Made by a program: the position numbers and the translations under genes | The notes under the pieces: model-generated | The model's database searches: none | What the model was told of the DNA's origin: nothing | The model's input: the letters and a program-made list of their open reading frames with translations, nothing else | Shown: positions 22,453-33,113 of the stretch, piece after piece | How the letters are laid out: the number at the start of each line of letters is the position of its first letter | How positions within the stretch are numbered: the first letter of the stretch is position 1 | NCBI RefSeq assembly: GCF_004011695.2 | Contig: NC_082410.1 | Location: 1,612,001-1,676,000, forward strand | Direction of reading: 5' to 3' | Length of the DNA stretch: 64,000 bases | Origin: Ascochyta rabiei | Lineage: Eukaryota; Ascomycota; Dothideomycetes; Pleosporales; Didymellaceae

Positions 22453-23347
22453 AGTGAAATGTGGAGTAGGTTTATGAATCGAGAGTTCGATGGTGTTGGC
22501 TGCAGAAAAACAATGCTCTGACGGGACTTCTCATAGCTCTATCCACAGTAACAACAAAGGAAGTTTCAGATTGTAAGACTGACGGGGAGATTGGAAGGTA
22601 TGGAGGTCTGAGCGCGCTGACAGGACGCAACTCCTTGCAACTTTGCAAGGCATGAACAAACAAGAGTTGCCGACGTCATTGTGCTGATCAGGGCCAGGAC
22701 TTCTGTTGCGCAACACTGTCGCTCTGATGAGAGTTGATGTTATTTCCGACGTGGTCAAACGAGGCTCAGCTTTTCGGTGGTCTCACGCGGTCGCCCAACA
22801 AGGACGGACTCTGAATGAGGCTGCAGTGCACCGAATGGGTCCAGAGCGATGAAGCATGGTTGCCTGGCGCTTGTCATATATCAAGTAGTTTCGAGGCTGG
22901 AATTTCGCTGTTCCAAAAGCCTGGAAGATTTGGTGGTAGGAAGGACTGAGTGTTGACGCGCTGAAGGTGACGATTGCTGGTTCAAGGTTGAGCTCGCTGC
23001 GGGCCGCACGCTACCTAACAGATCATCGTCACACCGTCACCACATGCGGGGATGTGCCAACAACACGCGCATCCACGACTTATCATGCGATTAACACAGC
23101 CAATCGTAAATCCTGTTTTATTCTCCGCTCAGACTGTGCTGTCCATTAACCATGTCCCACCAATGCGCGCGCAGCCGTGACAGAATAACCCCTGCCCAAC
23201 CTCTTCCCAGCCTCCGGACCCACGAGCACCATGAGCAGAAGCCAGCCATCCCATGTTGCTTAACTGCCCACCCGGTCACCCTGCGGCAGCATCCACGATC
23301 ATGCTAACATTCCTCACGACTCCACTTGTCTTAGCGTTCCAAAGATC
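22453..23347. other. Divergent intergenic region upstream of the DUF3433 gene
   Basis: About 900 bp with the promoters of the duplicated-module gene (minus) and the DUF3433 gene (plus). Short open frames are present without recognisable content. Confidence 0.45.
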
Positions 23348-26269
23348 ATGAGTGTGGAGCCGGAATATCACCTGAAGCATACCAACGGTACAGCAGCGTG
23401 ATGGCTAGGAACCAACATTGACTGATTCAGAACAGTATCACGACCCCAGCTGTCACACTCGAGCTCACAACGCAGCATTGCCGCATCTCAAGCCGCATCA
23501 GAAGGCTACTACAGCGCCTCCGAACACAACTCGAGCGACAGTGACGAACGAAAGCGTCTCTATCAAACACCCACTACTCGCACACCCACACGAAGTCATG
23601 AACAGTTGCAGACATATAACCAAGCCCCGGTAACATCTCTCAGAGGCGTGGGCATCCCAAGGGGCCAGCTCCAGCAGCCTCACGCAGCACATCTTCAAGG
23701 TCGTCCCATCTCCACAATCACAGAAGAGAGACGATCGATGGACACCAGGCGGCGGTCCACCATGGACTCGGAATCGCAGGCTACGACACCTGGCCAAGAC
23801 ACAACTCCATATATCCGTTTCGCTATCGACCAGCTCACTCGAGATGAGGAAGTTCGGGGATCACGAGTGTACCCTGAGATTCGACAGCGCGACGAAGAAG
23901 ACTACCCTGTTGAGAGGATAATATCAGATGATGGCCTGGGCTACATGGCGCAAGAGCAGGAGACACAGAGAAGGATGTCAGAGCACATGTTGCCAACTTC
24001 TCAAAGACACTCGAAACGTCATTCCATTCCTCGAAAGCCAGTGGCTGCGCCACAGAACGTGCAGTTCTCATCACCAGCTCCAGCATATGAGTCGCCCGCT
24101 CGCACACGACAACAAGCTCAGTACTACCAGCACCAAACACCAACACAAGCGCAAGCAGAACCGCTGCTACACGATGACCCCCGCGTGCAGTACCCACAAG
24201 CCTCGGCCTTCAGTGCAGACAAGGATGTTTTTGTAGCACACAATCTCGAGTATCTGCCACTCCACTTTGTTCCTGCTATTCTCCGCCCTGTCTGGCTGGG
24301 CATTTTCATCTTCCTCTGTTTCCTCATGCTGGCTGGTCTAATTGCGTCTGCTGTCCTGTCGTTGCGAGATGGCGGCAACGGGCTGTGGAACTACAACAGC
24401 TTTGGCGACGGACGCTACTTTGTCTTCGAATATCTTCCTACACTACTCGGCATGCTCGTCTTCCTCTGGCTCATCCAGATCCAGACCGCTCTGCAGAGGG
24501 TCATACCGTTTCTGTCGATGGCATCGGATTCTTTCCACCATCGCTCTGAAGCCGTCTTTCTCGAGCTGCACCCCATGCAGTTTCTGCTACCCAGGACCGA
24601 GCACTTTCGGGCGGGCCATCCAGCCATTGGGACGTGCTACATCATCTTTTGGCTTTTCGCGTGGACAATACCCCTTCTTGCGGCTTCTTTCAACGTTCGC
24701 TACGATGTGGCGGGGTCCGTATGGCGATGGGTCGCCGTACAAGGCATCATCTGGACCGTCGTCGCTCTGTACATACTGCTTGTTGTTGCTTTGGTCACTG
24801 TGTTGACCACCCTGCGCAGACCGACTGGCCTGCGATGGGACCCGCGATCTCTTGCCGACATCATCGCGCTTCTCGAGCGCTCCAACGTCATGGCCGAATA
24901 CGAGGGTTCTGAGACGTTCGCCAAAGGCGACTGGGATCAGCTGCGCAACCGCGCCGACCGCATTGGGTACTGGAGCACGTCGAACCGCGCCAATGACATC
25001 TTCTACGGCATTGGCGAAGAGAACGGGGAGACACGTCGCTTCTCGGTCGAAGACGGTCGTATTCGAGAGAAGGTGTCTGATCGAGCGTACCCCGAGCAAA
25101 CGCACAATGACGGCCCAGCCGACTTCCACATTCGAACAGACATCCGCAGTCCAGCGGTCCGTCTGCGCTTCCTACCCTGGTACCTGAAAGATGGTGCGGT
25201 CATTGCCTACATCGTGGTTGGCATTGTGCTCCTCGTTGCCTTTTACACTGTGAGCTACGTCAACAGCGCCGTTCGTCTTGGTTTCCTTCCTGCGGTCACA
25301 GCACGCACAAATGCGGCTGGCTTCTCGACATCGAACTTCCTATACTCGTTTGTCCCCGCCGTTATTGGACAGTTCCTGTTTCTTGCTATTCTGTCTGTGG
25401 ACTACTCGCGCCGCACGCTCCAACCATACATGGCATTGTCCTCCAAGGGAGGAGCAACAGCTGAAGCCTCTCTCCTCCTCGACTACCCCTGCCGACTCCC
25501 GCTGTCCGTCACGCTCGCGGCGCTCCTAAACCGACACTTTGCCACGGCGCTCCTCTCCTTCATCTCCCTGTGCAGCATCACCATCCCCGTCCTAGCCGGC
25601 GGCTGTTTCTGGACGCAGTACTACGGCAACGACAACGCCGTGCGCGTCTCAGCCGACCTGCCGGGCTACTACGCACTATGTTTCTTCCTCGCACTCTACA
25701 TACTTGGGCTGCTCGCGCTGCTCCCCGGGCGCAAACGCGCAGCATTACCGCACCGAAGCAACAACCTCGCCGAGACCATCAGCTGGATCTACCAATCCCC
25801 AATCCTCAGCGACCGGGCCTTCAACCGCCCGCAAACCAAGCCCGAGCTCGTCACCAAGCTCATGGGGACCGGCTACACAGAGCGCACGTTTTCGCAATCC
25901 GTGCGCTCGCTGGTAGCAGCCCGCGGCGACTCTCCCACAGATCCCGCGCTGAGCAACGAAAAGAAAACGCGCCTTGTCGGCACCCCGCAGCGCGACAGCA
26001 TCTCGCACCCAGGCGCAACGCGCTACGGCTTCGGCATCTACGTCGGCCGCGACGGCCTCGAGCACCTAGGCATCGACCGCGTGCACCGCCGCGAGCGCCC
26101 CACGGGCCTCGTCATCTGGGAGGAGCAGCAGGCGCATCCGAAGAGCAAGAGTAAGCGGGGCGGGAAGAAGAGCGGGAGCGGGAGCGGGAACGGGAGCGGG
26201 AGCAGGAGCAGGAGCAGGAAAGCCAAGCGTGATGCGAGGCAGGGCAGCGAGGGCGAGCGGATGGTGTGA
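23348..26269 (+). CDS. DUF3433-family polytopic membrane protein
   Basis: The coding frame is certain from about 23502 to 26269. My best first exon is 23348-23387 (ATG giving MSVEPEYHLKHTN), spliced over a 114-nt intron to the frame starting EGYYSASEHNSSDSDERK, for 935 residues; this first exon is tentative. The N-terminal 240 residues are polar and disordered. Two homologous membrane modules follow, each opening with a Leu/Pro-rich entry (LPLHFVPAILRPVWLGIFIF; later VRLRFLPWYLKDGAVIAYIV) and carrying about four hydrophobic segments, the layout of DUF3433 proteins. The C-terminal tail is basic, with Gly/Ser and Ser/Arg dipeptide repeats encoded by a gggagc-type hexamer tract at about 26160-26220. 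Function is unknown in this family; a plasma or internal membrane location is expected. Confidence 0.8.
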
Positions 26270-26388
26270 GCGTCTGGATGATTCGGACGGAGCAGTCATC
26301 CGAACCCGACTGGATGGGTGTTGAACTGGGACTGTAGACCGAACCCACGATATCCAGAATGCAGGGAAAGTATAGCGTTACGCACCAA

Positions 26389-26469
26389 GCATCACGCATC
26401 ACGCATCACGCATCCACGACATTTCCAAGCGCGGTATTCGAGCGCGGTATTCGAGCGCAGTATTCGAGC
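26389..26469. repeat. Two short tandem arrays: 7-bp (CATCACG) and 13-bp units
   Basis: At 26389-26416 the heptamer CATCACG is repeated about four times. At 26431-26469 a 13-bp unit beginning GCGGTATTC occurs three times with one substitution. Both arrays follow the DUF3433 stop codon. Confidence 0.9.
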
Positions 26470-26492
26470 GCAGCGGCTGCTTTTCCAAGATT

Positions 26493-26495
<3 letters not shown>

Positions 26496-26546
<51 letters not shown>
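26496..26546. repeat. (GA)n microsatellite, about 25 units
   Basis: An uninterrupted GA dinucleotide run of about 51 bp in the convergent spacer. Likely length-polymorphic between strains. Confidence 0.97.
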
Positions 26547-26550
<4 letters not shown>

Positions 26551-26800
26551 TTGTAATTACGAGATAATCATGTTAACGATGAAAACGACATAGACGATAC
26601 GATGTATACGAGTACGAGATAGATGATAATTCGAGATGATGACTTTAGCGTCGTGTTTTGAGAAGATGGGTGTCGTGTTTTGCTTGATCTGTTTTATCTG
26701 AATGTGATTGCGAAATGTAAAGGTGTATATTGGTATCATAGTTTGTGCAACGCAAGTCGTATCTACATCAACATCAACGTCAACTCGTCGCTAGGCTACG

Positions 26801-28484
26801 CTACGCAGCGACCTGGGCAACAACATGCCCGAGCTTACTCAACTGCAGCTCGCCCTCGCACCCCAAGTCGTCCAAGCCGTGGAAGCCCTCTTCGACGACC
26901 CACTTCTGCGTGTAGTTGCTGAGGACCCTGCACGCGTTGCCGACGACGAGCAAGCCGGGGGGCCGGCTGCCCTCCTCTTCGACGGCGGCGCAGACGTGTT
27001 GGATGGTGGTGCGGATCACTCTTTGATCGGGACAGCTCGCGCGCTCGAGCACCGCGATGGGTAGGTCGGCCGGGTAGCCCTTGGCGACTAGGCTCTCGAT
27101 CAGTGCCTCGAGGCGGTGCAGGGACATGAGCAGGACTATGGTTCTGCTCGCGACAAACTCGGGTGGGTCGAGAGGAGCGCCTTTCCTGCCGGTGCCGGTG
27201 CAGATCAGCACTTGATCTGCCACGCCTCTGTGTGTCGCGGGGATGGCAGCGAAGAGCGGGGCGGACAAGGCGCTTGTGATGCCGGGAAGAACGGTAGGGA
27301 TGAAACCGTGGGAGCGGAAGAAATCGTACTCCTCGCCGCCGCGGCCGTAGATGTATGGATCGCCCTGCTTGATGCGGACGACCACCTTGCCGGCCTTCAA
27401 CCCTTCGAGACCCCATTCCAGGAGCTCTTCTTGTGCGCGGTCTGCGTTGCCGGGGAACTTGCGCGCAATGTGGACGGTGGCGCGACGGGGGACGAGGTCG
27501 AGGATGGGTGCGGGGACGAGCTTGTCGGCGAGGATCAGGTCGGCGGAGAGGATGGCTTTGTGGGCTGCGCGGGTGAGGAGGTCGGGGTTGCCGGGGCCGG
27601 AGCCAGCGAGGATGATACGACCTGGCTTCTTCATGAGGGTTGTAGTGGAAGTGGGACCGATCTTGGAAGGACTGCTGCTGGCGAACTCGCGGAAAAGGGT
27701 GTCAATGTCGGCGTCTGTGATGGCGGCGAGGCGTCGGAGGGGCCAGTATTCGCATATCTGGGAGAGCCAGCGCATGCGGCGGCCTCGTGCTGCTTCTTTG
27801 CTCTCCTCGAGAACGAGCTTGTTGAAGGTTGCGGGCTGACCGCTGTCCTCGTCCTCGGCTTCGAGATCTTGGGAAAGCTCAGCAGCATGCTCTTCCTCCC
27901 ATATGCGTCGGCGTAGGGTGCCGAGTCGCTCGACAGCATCGCCCAGGTGCGGTGGCAATGAAGAGGCAATCTCGCGCCGGATGCGGGCGGACAGCTTGCA
28001 GCCCTTGCCAGACGCTGTTACGCCAATCTGCAGAGGGCCGTCGGAGTGTGTGGAGAGAAGTGTGAAGGAGCAGAGGTTGGGCGCATCAGCAACGTTGACG
28101 GGAATCCGTAGGCGGCGGCAAAGATTGGAGATTTGTGTGCCTGATCTTGTTAGGGAATAGGTGTGGAAGGTTGATGTGGGACGCACTCTGCCCCTGCTTT
28201 CCGCCTGCTGTCACGAAGACGGCATCGACCACTCCGTCGACTTGGGCACGACCCAGTGTGGTCAGGTCGTCTTCTCGGAAGCTACGCTTGAGCCAGCTGA
28301 CTTTGCCTTCGTCGATGCGCTTGACAAGGCCGTAGTGTAATGTGGCGTCGTCCGGGGCAATCAGTATGGGGTGCGCGCCGACCTCGATGGAGCGTGTGCA
28401 TCGCGCGGCAGCCAGGGGGTTGGAGCCGAGGATGAGGTGGATGTGTGAAGCCGAGTCGACGGCGGTAAGAAGCGCGGGCGCCAT
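26801..28484 (-). CDS. Bifunctional sirohaem synthase (Met8-like dehydrogenase/chelatase + uroporphyrinogen-III methyltransferase)
   Basis: Two exons (28187-28484, 26801-28140) give 545 residues. The start MAPALLTAVDSASHIHLILG was preferred to an ATG 42 nt upstream because it lies right before the nucleotide-binding strand. Residues about 10-180 are the Met8/CysG N-terminal type: ILGSNPLAAARCTRSIEVGA, then NVADAPNLCSFTLL and IGVTASGKGCKLSARIRREI. Residues about 275-530 are the SUMT methyltransferase: ILAGSGPGNPDLLTRAAHKA, VRIKQGDPYIYGRGGEE and LPGITSALSAPLFAAIPATH. Together they turn uroporphyrinogen III into sirohaem, the cofactor of sulfite and nitrite reductases. Yeast splits these activities between Met1 and Met8. 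The usual GGG of the NAD loop reads GSN here. A linker of about 90 residues separates the halves. Confidence 0.92.
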
Positions 28485-28839
28485 GTTGTGGGGTGTGGGA
28501 GAGGTGAGGTGGGGAAGAGGGTCCATGGAAGGAACTCAAGAACAAGTCAATGTCTCAAGTGGGAGGTAGGTAGGTAGGTAGGTAGGTAGGTAGGTAGGTA
28601 GGTAGGTAGAGAAGCAGCGTGTTGAGGGCGTTATCTTGGGGGTCATGTTGAGTTGAGGCGAATGCTAGTCACATTTCTGTTCGATGGAGCATTTCCGAGA
28701 TACGGTGGGTAGTGATAACGCAATCCCCGCTACGAGAGGGCCGCGGAAAAGCAGTGGTGGCATGGGGACGAATGCGGCCAATCAGCGGGGCTGGTGGGTG
28801 CACTAGCGTGCTGTGCGTCGGGCGGTCGGCTGGTCGCGG
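28485..28839. other. Spacer between Rav2 and sirohaem synthase genes, with a (GGTA)n array
   Basis: About 355 bp. It holds the promoter and 5' leader of the sirohaem synthase gene and the 3' side of the Rav2 gene, which is on the same strand but lies downstream of it. A tetranucleotide array sits about 80 bp upstream of the ATG. Confidence 0.6.
28564..28609. repeat. (GGTA)n microsatellite, about 11 units
   Basis: A perfect AGGT/GGTA tetranucleotide run of about 46 bp in the presumed 5' leader or core promoter of the sirohaem synthase gene (TACC on the coding strand). Confidence 0.97.
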
Positions 28840-29844
28840 TCACGGCTCCGGCTCGTCGCGCCCCATGACCATGTCGAGGGCCTTGCGACTCAACATCAGG
28901 CTGTGCTCGAGGGCGTTCAGCTTGGCCGAGGCGGAGATGAGGGCCGGGTCCTGGGTCTCGACGCGCAACTTCTCCTTGACGCGGACGTCCTGGCCTCGGT
29001 ACCTGTAGACCTTGTCGGCCTCGTCGTGGGCGGGGGTGCGCGTGCCGCCGAGGGCCGAGGACAGGCGGTCGCGGAAGTTGAAGCCGGTGAAGGAGGCGGC
29101 GGCGTCGTCGTCGGGCTTGGGCTCGAGGGTGCGGATCTCGAGGCAGAGGGCGGCGTCGAAGACGAACATGTGGAAAGAGAGGTGGGGAGGCAGCGGGGGG
29201 TCGAAGGTGTTGTCGTCGACGGGGTGCTCCCACCAGGGCAGCTGGACGTCCGAGTAGCCCTTGAGGGCGTGGCGGGCCTCGAGGATGTGGTCGTGCAGCA
29301 GCTGCAGCTGGCCGGCGACGAAGCTGGCGTTGGTGGCGTCGCCGCCCCAGGAGACGACGTCGATGGCATCGAGGCAGCTGTTGATGGCGGTGCGCACCGA
29401 CGTGAGCTGGGGCACGACGAGGGTAGGGGCGGTGGGGGCCGACGAGATGGCCAGGTCGTACGTCTGCGCGCCGCGCGGGGGAGGGAGGCTGGCCATGCGC
29501 AGCTTGACGTTCTGCGCGTGTGGATGAGCCGGGCGTCTTCACACGGGGGGGAGGGGGGGGGGTGCACATTGCACACGAGGGAAGCGACGTACGCCCTTGA
29601 CGATGCGGGTGCCGACGCGGGTGACGAGGCCCTTGAGGCTCTCTGAGCGCACCGAGGTCAGCACCAGCGTGGAGCCGCTCTCGGTGGGCGCCAGCAGGGC
29701 CGCGCACTCGTCGAGGCCGGCCTTGAGCGCCTGCAGCGTGTCGGTGAGCTGGGCCAGCAGCCAGGCGAGCTCGCGCTGCTGCGACTGCGCCTGCTCGCCG
29801 GCCAGCTGGGCGGCGTCGATGGGCGGCCAGACGGCGGTCGACAT
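28840..29844 (-). CDS. RAV2: Rav2/Rogdi, regulator of V-ATPase assembly (RAVE complex)
   Basis: Two exons (29593-29844, 28840-29511) give 307 residues, starting MSTAVWPPIDAAQLAGEQAQ. The protein is mostly helical. Recognisable elements are RELAWLLAQLTDTLQALKAG near the N-terminus, PTLVVPQLTSVRTAINSCLD in the middle, and the segment DVQLPWWEHPVDDNTFDPPL plus LPPHLSFHMFVFDAALCLEI, which matches the Rogdi/Rav2 beta-region. In yeast Rav2 joins Rav1 and Skp1 in the RAVE complex, which reassembles V1 with Vo on the vacuole and endosome. The 81-nt intron has a very C-rich tract before its acceptor. High GC in this gene and its 3' side differs from neighbours but no transfer is implied. Confidence 0.85.
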
Positions 29845-30525
29845 GTTCGTGGGTTCGTGGTCGGTTGGCGGCGTGAGGGCGGAGGGCGGAGGGCGGAGGC
29901 TGAAGACAGCGGCCAACGTCAACACCGCATTTGCCTGCGACACAGGCGGTGATGCTCTGCAGGCTCGGGAGCGTGCCGAAGCAAGGCACGTAGCGCCAGC
30001 CGCAAGGACCTGGACCGAGCGCCCACCAAACGACGATGCCTGCGCACATCCAGGCCGACATGTCACGTGACACGCCCATGCTCCCGCTCCTCCGCAAGCA
30101 GCAGCCGCCAGCCCCTCTCACACGGCTCACACCCTGTCTCAGGCGTGGCGGGATGATGCAAAGCGCTGTCACGGGCGCACGTGAGGTCACGACGGGCGAC
30201 AGGCCCTCGCCGAGCTAGCCTGCAGCCGGACTCACCCATCACCCATAGACTCTGCTAGCCTCCCTCTACTACAGTCAGCCCGTCTAGCACTCCCGCCATG
30301 CTACGTCACCCCTTGCCCTTGCGGCCCACATCCTCATAAACAAGAACCTGCCCGTGGGAAACACAGCTGGCTCCTGCTCCTGTCCAGGCTTTCCGTTTCG
30401 GGCACTCAAATACCAATCGCTGCCGCTGCCTCGCCCTTGCTGCCTGCCACCTTGCACCTTGCACTATCCTCGTGACTCCTGGAATCTTCCTTCTTCCTGA
30501 TCGCCCAACCAGCCTCGCTTTCAAC
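29845..30525. promoter_or_regulatory. Divergent promoter region, Rav2 / SUR7-family gene
   Basis: About 680 bp between two start codons facing away. The half near the SUR7-type gene is C/T-rich, as in highly expressed fungal promoters. No specific site recognised. Confidence 0.45.
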
Positions 30526-31477
30526 ATGGTCGCTGCAGCCAGTGCGTATTCCTGTCCATCAACATCCGTATCCGTCACCACAACCACCCATCAACCACAA
30601 CCACACCAACACCATCAATGACACCAATGCCGCCAATGCCACCAGTGCCACCAATGATACCAACAACATGATGCTAACTTTCCCCCAGAGCCAATCTTCG
30701 CCCTGGCCGCTCTCCTCCTCGTCGCCGGAGGCATTGTCATGCAGATCTTCACCATCCTCTCCGGCGGCATCAACTCGGCCCCCATCAACAAGTTCTACTT
30801 CCTCGAGGCCGCCACAAGCGGCATCCCCAACGCCCGCAACCCCTCGCGATGGACCTTCTTCGCCATCTGCGGCCGTGATCCCGCCTCGGGACTCAACGCA
30901 AATTGCGGCGCCGTCGTGCCTGCCCTCCCTTTTGACCCTCCGCGCAACTTTGGCACCACCGAGAACGTACCCCAGCAGTTTATCGGCACCCACCTGTACT
31001 TCTACCTCTCGCGCTTCATGTTCGCCTTCTACCTGATTGCCCTCTTCTTCGCCGCAGGCGCCCTGCTCACCGGTCTGCTGGCGCTGTGCAGCCGTCTGGG
31101 CGGCTACCTCTCCGCCCTCACTGTCGCCGTGGCTCTCTTCTTCCAGACCCTGGCTGCTTCTCTGCTCACGTAGGTTGTCGTCTCTCCTCTTCGCCGCCTT
31201 CGCTAACACGCCTCTCAGCGCCTGGATCATCAAGGGCCGCGACGCCTTCCGCTCCGCCGGCCTCGAGGCCTCGGTGGGCCGCTACCTGCTTGCCTTTGCG
31301 TGGGCCTCGATGGTCTGCTTCCTCATCGCCACCGTGCTGTTCTGCCTCGGCGGTGCGCTTGGCGGCGACCGCTCCTCGGGCGTCAGCCGTCGCCGCTCCA
31401 CCAAGAGCACCCGAAGCCGCGCTAGCTTCATGGACACGGACAGCCAGAGGCGCGTCAAGGACGAATACTCTGCTTGA
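30526..31477 (+). CDS. SUR7/PalI-family four-helix membrane protein
   Basis: Three exons (30526-30541, 30689-31169, 31219-31477) give 251 residues. The first exon is only 16 nt and encodes MVAAA plus one base. The protein has four hydrophobic segments: PIFALAALLLVAGGIVMQIF, a pair around FYLIALFFAAGALLTGLLAL and LSALTVAVALFFQTLAASLL, and YLLAFAWASMVCFLIATVLF. Between segments 1 and 2 lies an external loop with WTFFAICGRDPASGLNANCG, the W-x-C-x-C pattern of the SUR7 family. The C-terminal tail is basic and Ser/Arg-rich, then acidic. Family members sit in eisosome-associated plasma-membrane domains (MCC) or at cell junctions. Which subfamily (Sur7, Fmp45 or another) cannot be told. Confidence 0.87.
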
Positions 31478-31479
31478 TC

Positions 31480-31557
31480 CTTGAATGACACAATTCTTGA
31501 ACGACACAATTCTTGGACGAGACAACTCTTGAACGAGAATCCTTGAACGAGACAAGG
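31480..31557. repeat. Five tandem copies of a 16-bp unit (CTTGAACGAGACAAnn)
   Basis: Copies begin at 31480, 31496, 31512, 31528 (14 bp) and 31542. They start within 3 bp of the SUR7-family stop codon, so the array lies in its 3' untranslated region. Copies differ by one to four bases, so the array is not a recent expansion. Confidence 0.9.
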
Positions 31558-31716
31558 GGGACGACGCATACTAATGATCTAATGGAGGATGTACCGAGAG
31601 GAGAGAGATGGGAGGAACACACTAGATGATATCCATGACTTGAATGGGAACGCACCGCGACTGTATACGCTGCCATGTCGATTTGTACATGAACAACCAA
31701 CCAACTATACCCGCAC

Positions 31717-32967
31717 TCAAGACGTGTCTTCCTCCTCGAAATGCCAGTCATCAAACAACTCCCCCACCCCACCTACCAACACACTCCCCTCGCCATCCTG
31801 ACCACCCCCCATCCACCCCATCACACTCCTGCCCTCCGTCACGCACCACACGTCGAACCCCACCCCGGCCACCCCAATGGGTCCCGTCATAGGCACATAG
31901 GCGTCCCGGCCCCTGCACGACCCCACCGCCTCATCCAGGAGCACGACATCCGGCCGTGCCACCAGCATGCTCGCGTCTCCCACGCCCTCGTGCCGCTGCA
32001 CCGGTGGCGCCCCGCGCTGCAGCTGGTACCCCACCCTCGTCCCGCCTTGGAGGAGAGAGCCTTGCGTATAAGAGCCGCTGGTGCTGCTCGGGAACCGTAG
32101 AGCCGTGGCGTCAAAGTGCGCGAGCAGCTGCGCCGTGTCCATGGCTTCTCCCTTGGCTTCTCCCTTGGCTTCCTCCTTGGCTTCCTCCTTGACGGCGGCG
32201 GCGGCGGCGGCGGCAGCGAGCTTACTAGCGAGATGGCGGGCGCGGGCTGTGTGCGCTTGGATGAGGCCGATGGCCGGTTGGGGAACGTAGTGGGTTGTGG
32301 TGCCTTTTTCTGTTTCGACGCTGTGGATATCGTTCTTGTTGTTACTGTCTGCTGTGGTCGAGGGCTGGAAGCCTGGCCCGCCGTTGCAGAGGAATTGCTG
32401 CCACGGCTTGAGGCCGGACACGTAGGGCCCGGTGTTATACCTGGCTGCGAGACCGTCGACGGCTCCGCTGGGACAGTGGATCGTGGATACCCCGTGATCG
32501 TCGGGGCGCGCGCCCGTCTTTGTCGACATGACGGTGTGCATGAGCTTGATGGTGTTTTTGTAATCTTGCAGAAATGAACGGGCGGCGGCCACATCAGCGG
32601 GACCAGCTGTGTGTCGGTGCGTGGTAACCTCTTGATACAGGCGCAGAGGACATGCGCTTTGCCATGTGTCGAGGAGCTGGAACCATATGCTCTGCATGAG
32701 CGCGCTATCGGCTGCAAAGAAGTCGGCGAAGTAGTCGAGGAGAGAGGCCGCGGCTGACCAGAACACATCAAGAAAGGAACGCCTGCATGGAACGAGTTCG
32801 CATCCGATGGAGTTTGGATTAAGGCGGGCCTGGCCTGGATGCTCGCCAAGGCGGTAGATGTCTGCGCAGATGGCCTTTAGGTCCAGATCGTTTGTGCCGC
32901 AGACGTACCGTAGAGTTAGAGTAGGTGTCGTAGTGTGATCTTCGACGCAAATTATTGGCGGATCCAT
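31717..32967 (-). CDS. Hypothetical protein with an Ala/Lys/Glu repeat
   Basis: Single exon, 416 residues from the ATG at 32967 (MDPPIICVEDHTTTPTLTLR). The frame stays open a little upstream without another ATG. I recognise no family. Visible features: a Cys-containing N-terminal part with DLDLKAICADIYRLGEHPGQ, a helical stretch FLDVFWSAAASLLDYFADFF, an Asn-rich loop, then helical HTARARHLASKLAAAAAAA leading into KEEAKEEAKGEAKGEA, an eight-base-pair-scale repeat in the protein, and a Gly-rich C-terminal part ending in an acidic EEEDTS. Codon use and the absence of stops over 1.25 kb support a real gene. It follows ATG29 on the same strand with only 146 bp between the coding regions. Confidence 0.65.
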   Translation of the reverse strand: MDPPIICVEDHTTTPTLTLRYVCGTNDLDLKAICADIYRLGEHPGQARLNPNSIGCELVPCRRSFLDVFWSAAASLLDYFADFFAADSALMQSIWFQLLDTWQSACPLRLYQEVTTHRHTAGPADVAAARSFLQDYKNTIKLMHTVMSTKTGARPDDHGVSTIHCPSGAVDGLAARYNTGPYVSGLKPWQQFLCNGGPGFQPSTTADSNNKNDIHSVETEKGTTTHYVPQPAIGLIQAHTARARHLASKLAAAAAAAAVKEEAKEEAKGEAKGEAMDTAQLLAHFDATALRFPSSTSGSYTQGSLLQGGTRVGYQLQRGAPPVQRHEGVGDASMLVARPDVVLLDEAVGSCRGRDAYVPMTGPIGVAGVGFDVWCVTEGRSVMGWMGGGQDGEGSVLVGGVGELFDDWHFEEEDTS

Positions 32968-33113
32968 AGCGATGAACAGACGTCGTGTGGTAGGCGAATC
33001 CAAGGACACGCAAAGTCTGAGAGTATCAGTGAATGTTTGTTTCTGTAGTGCCAAGAAGCAAACGAACCGTGGCTACGCAAACCCATCGGGTGAAAGTAAC
33101 AAGGCATCAAAAG

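Larger units (their letters stand above)
26270..26800. other. Convergent intergenic region rich in simple repeats
   Basis: Lies between the stop codons of the DUF3433 and sirohaem synthase genes. It contains three different short tandem arrays (listed separately) and an AT-rich, repeat-like stretch of GATA/ACGA-type words from about 26550 to 26680. No gene. Confidence 0.6.

Noticed and set aside
26550..26740. Mobile-element remnant in the AT-rich part of the 26270-26800 spacer
   Set aside because: No terminal repeats or coding remnants; simple-sequence decay explains it.
28730..30190. 486-codon minus-strand frame overlapping Rav2
   Set aside because: High GC leaves stops rare. The product is Arg/Pro/His-rich noise, and the Rav2 frame matches a family.
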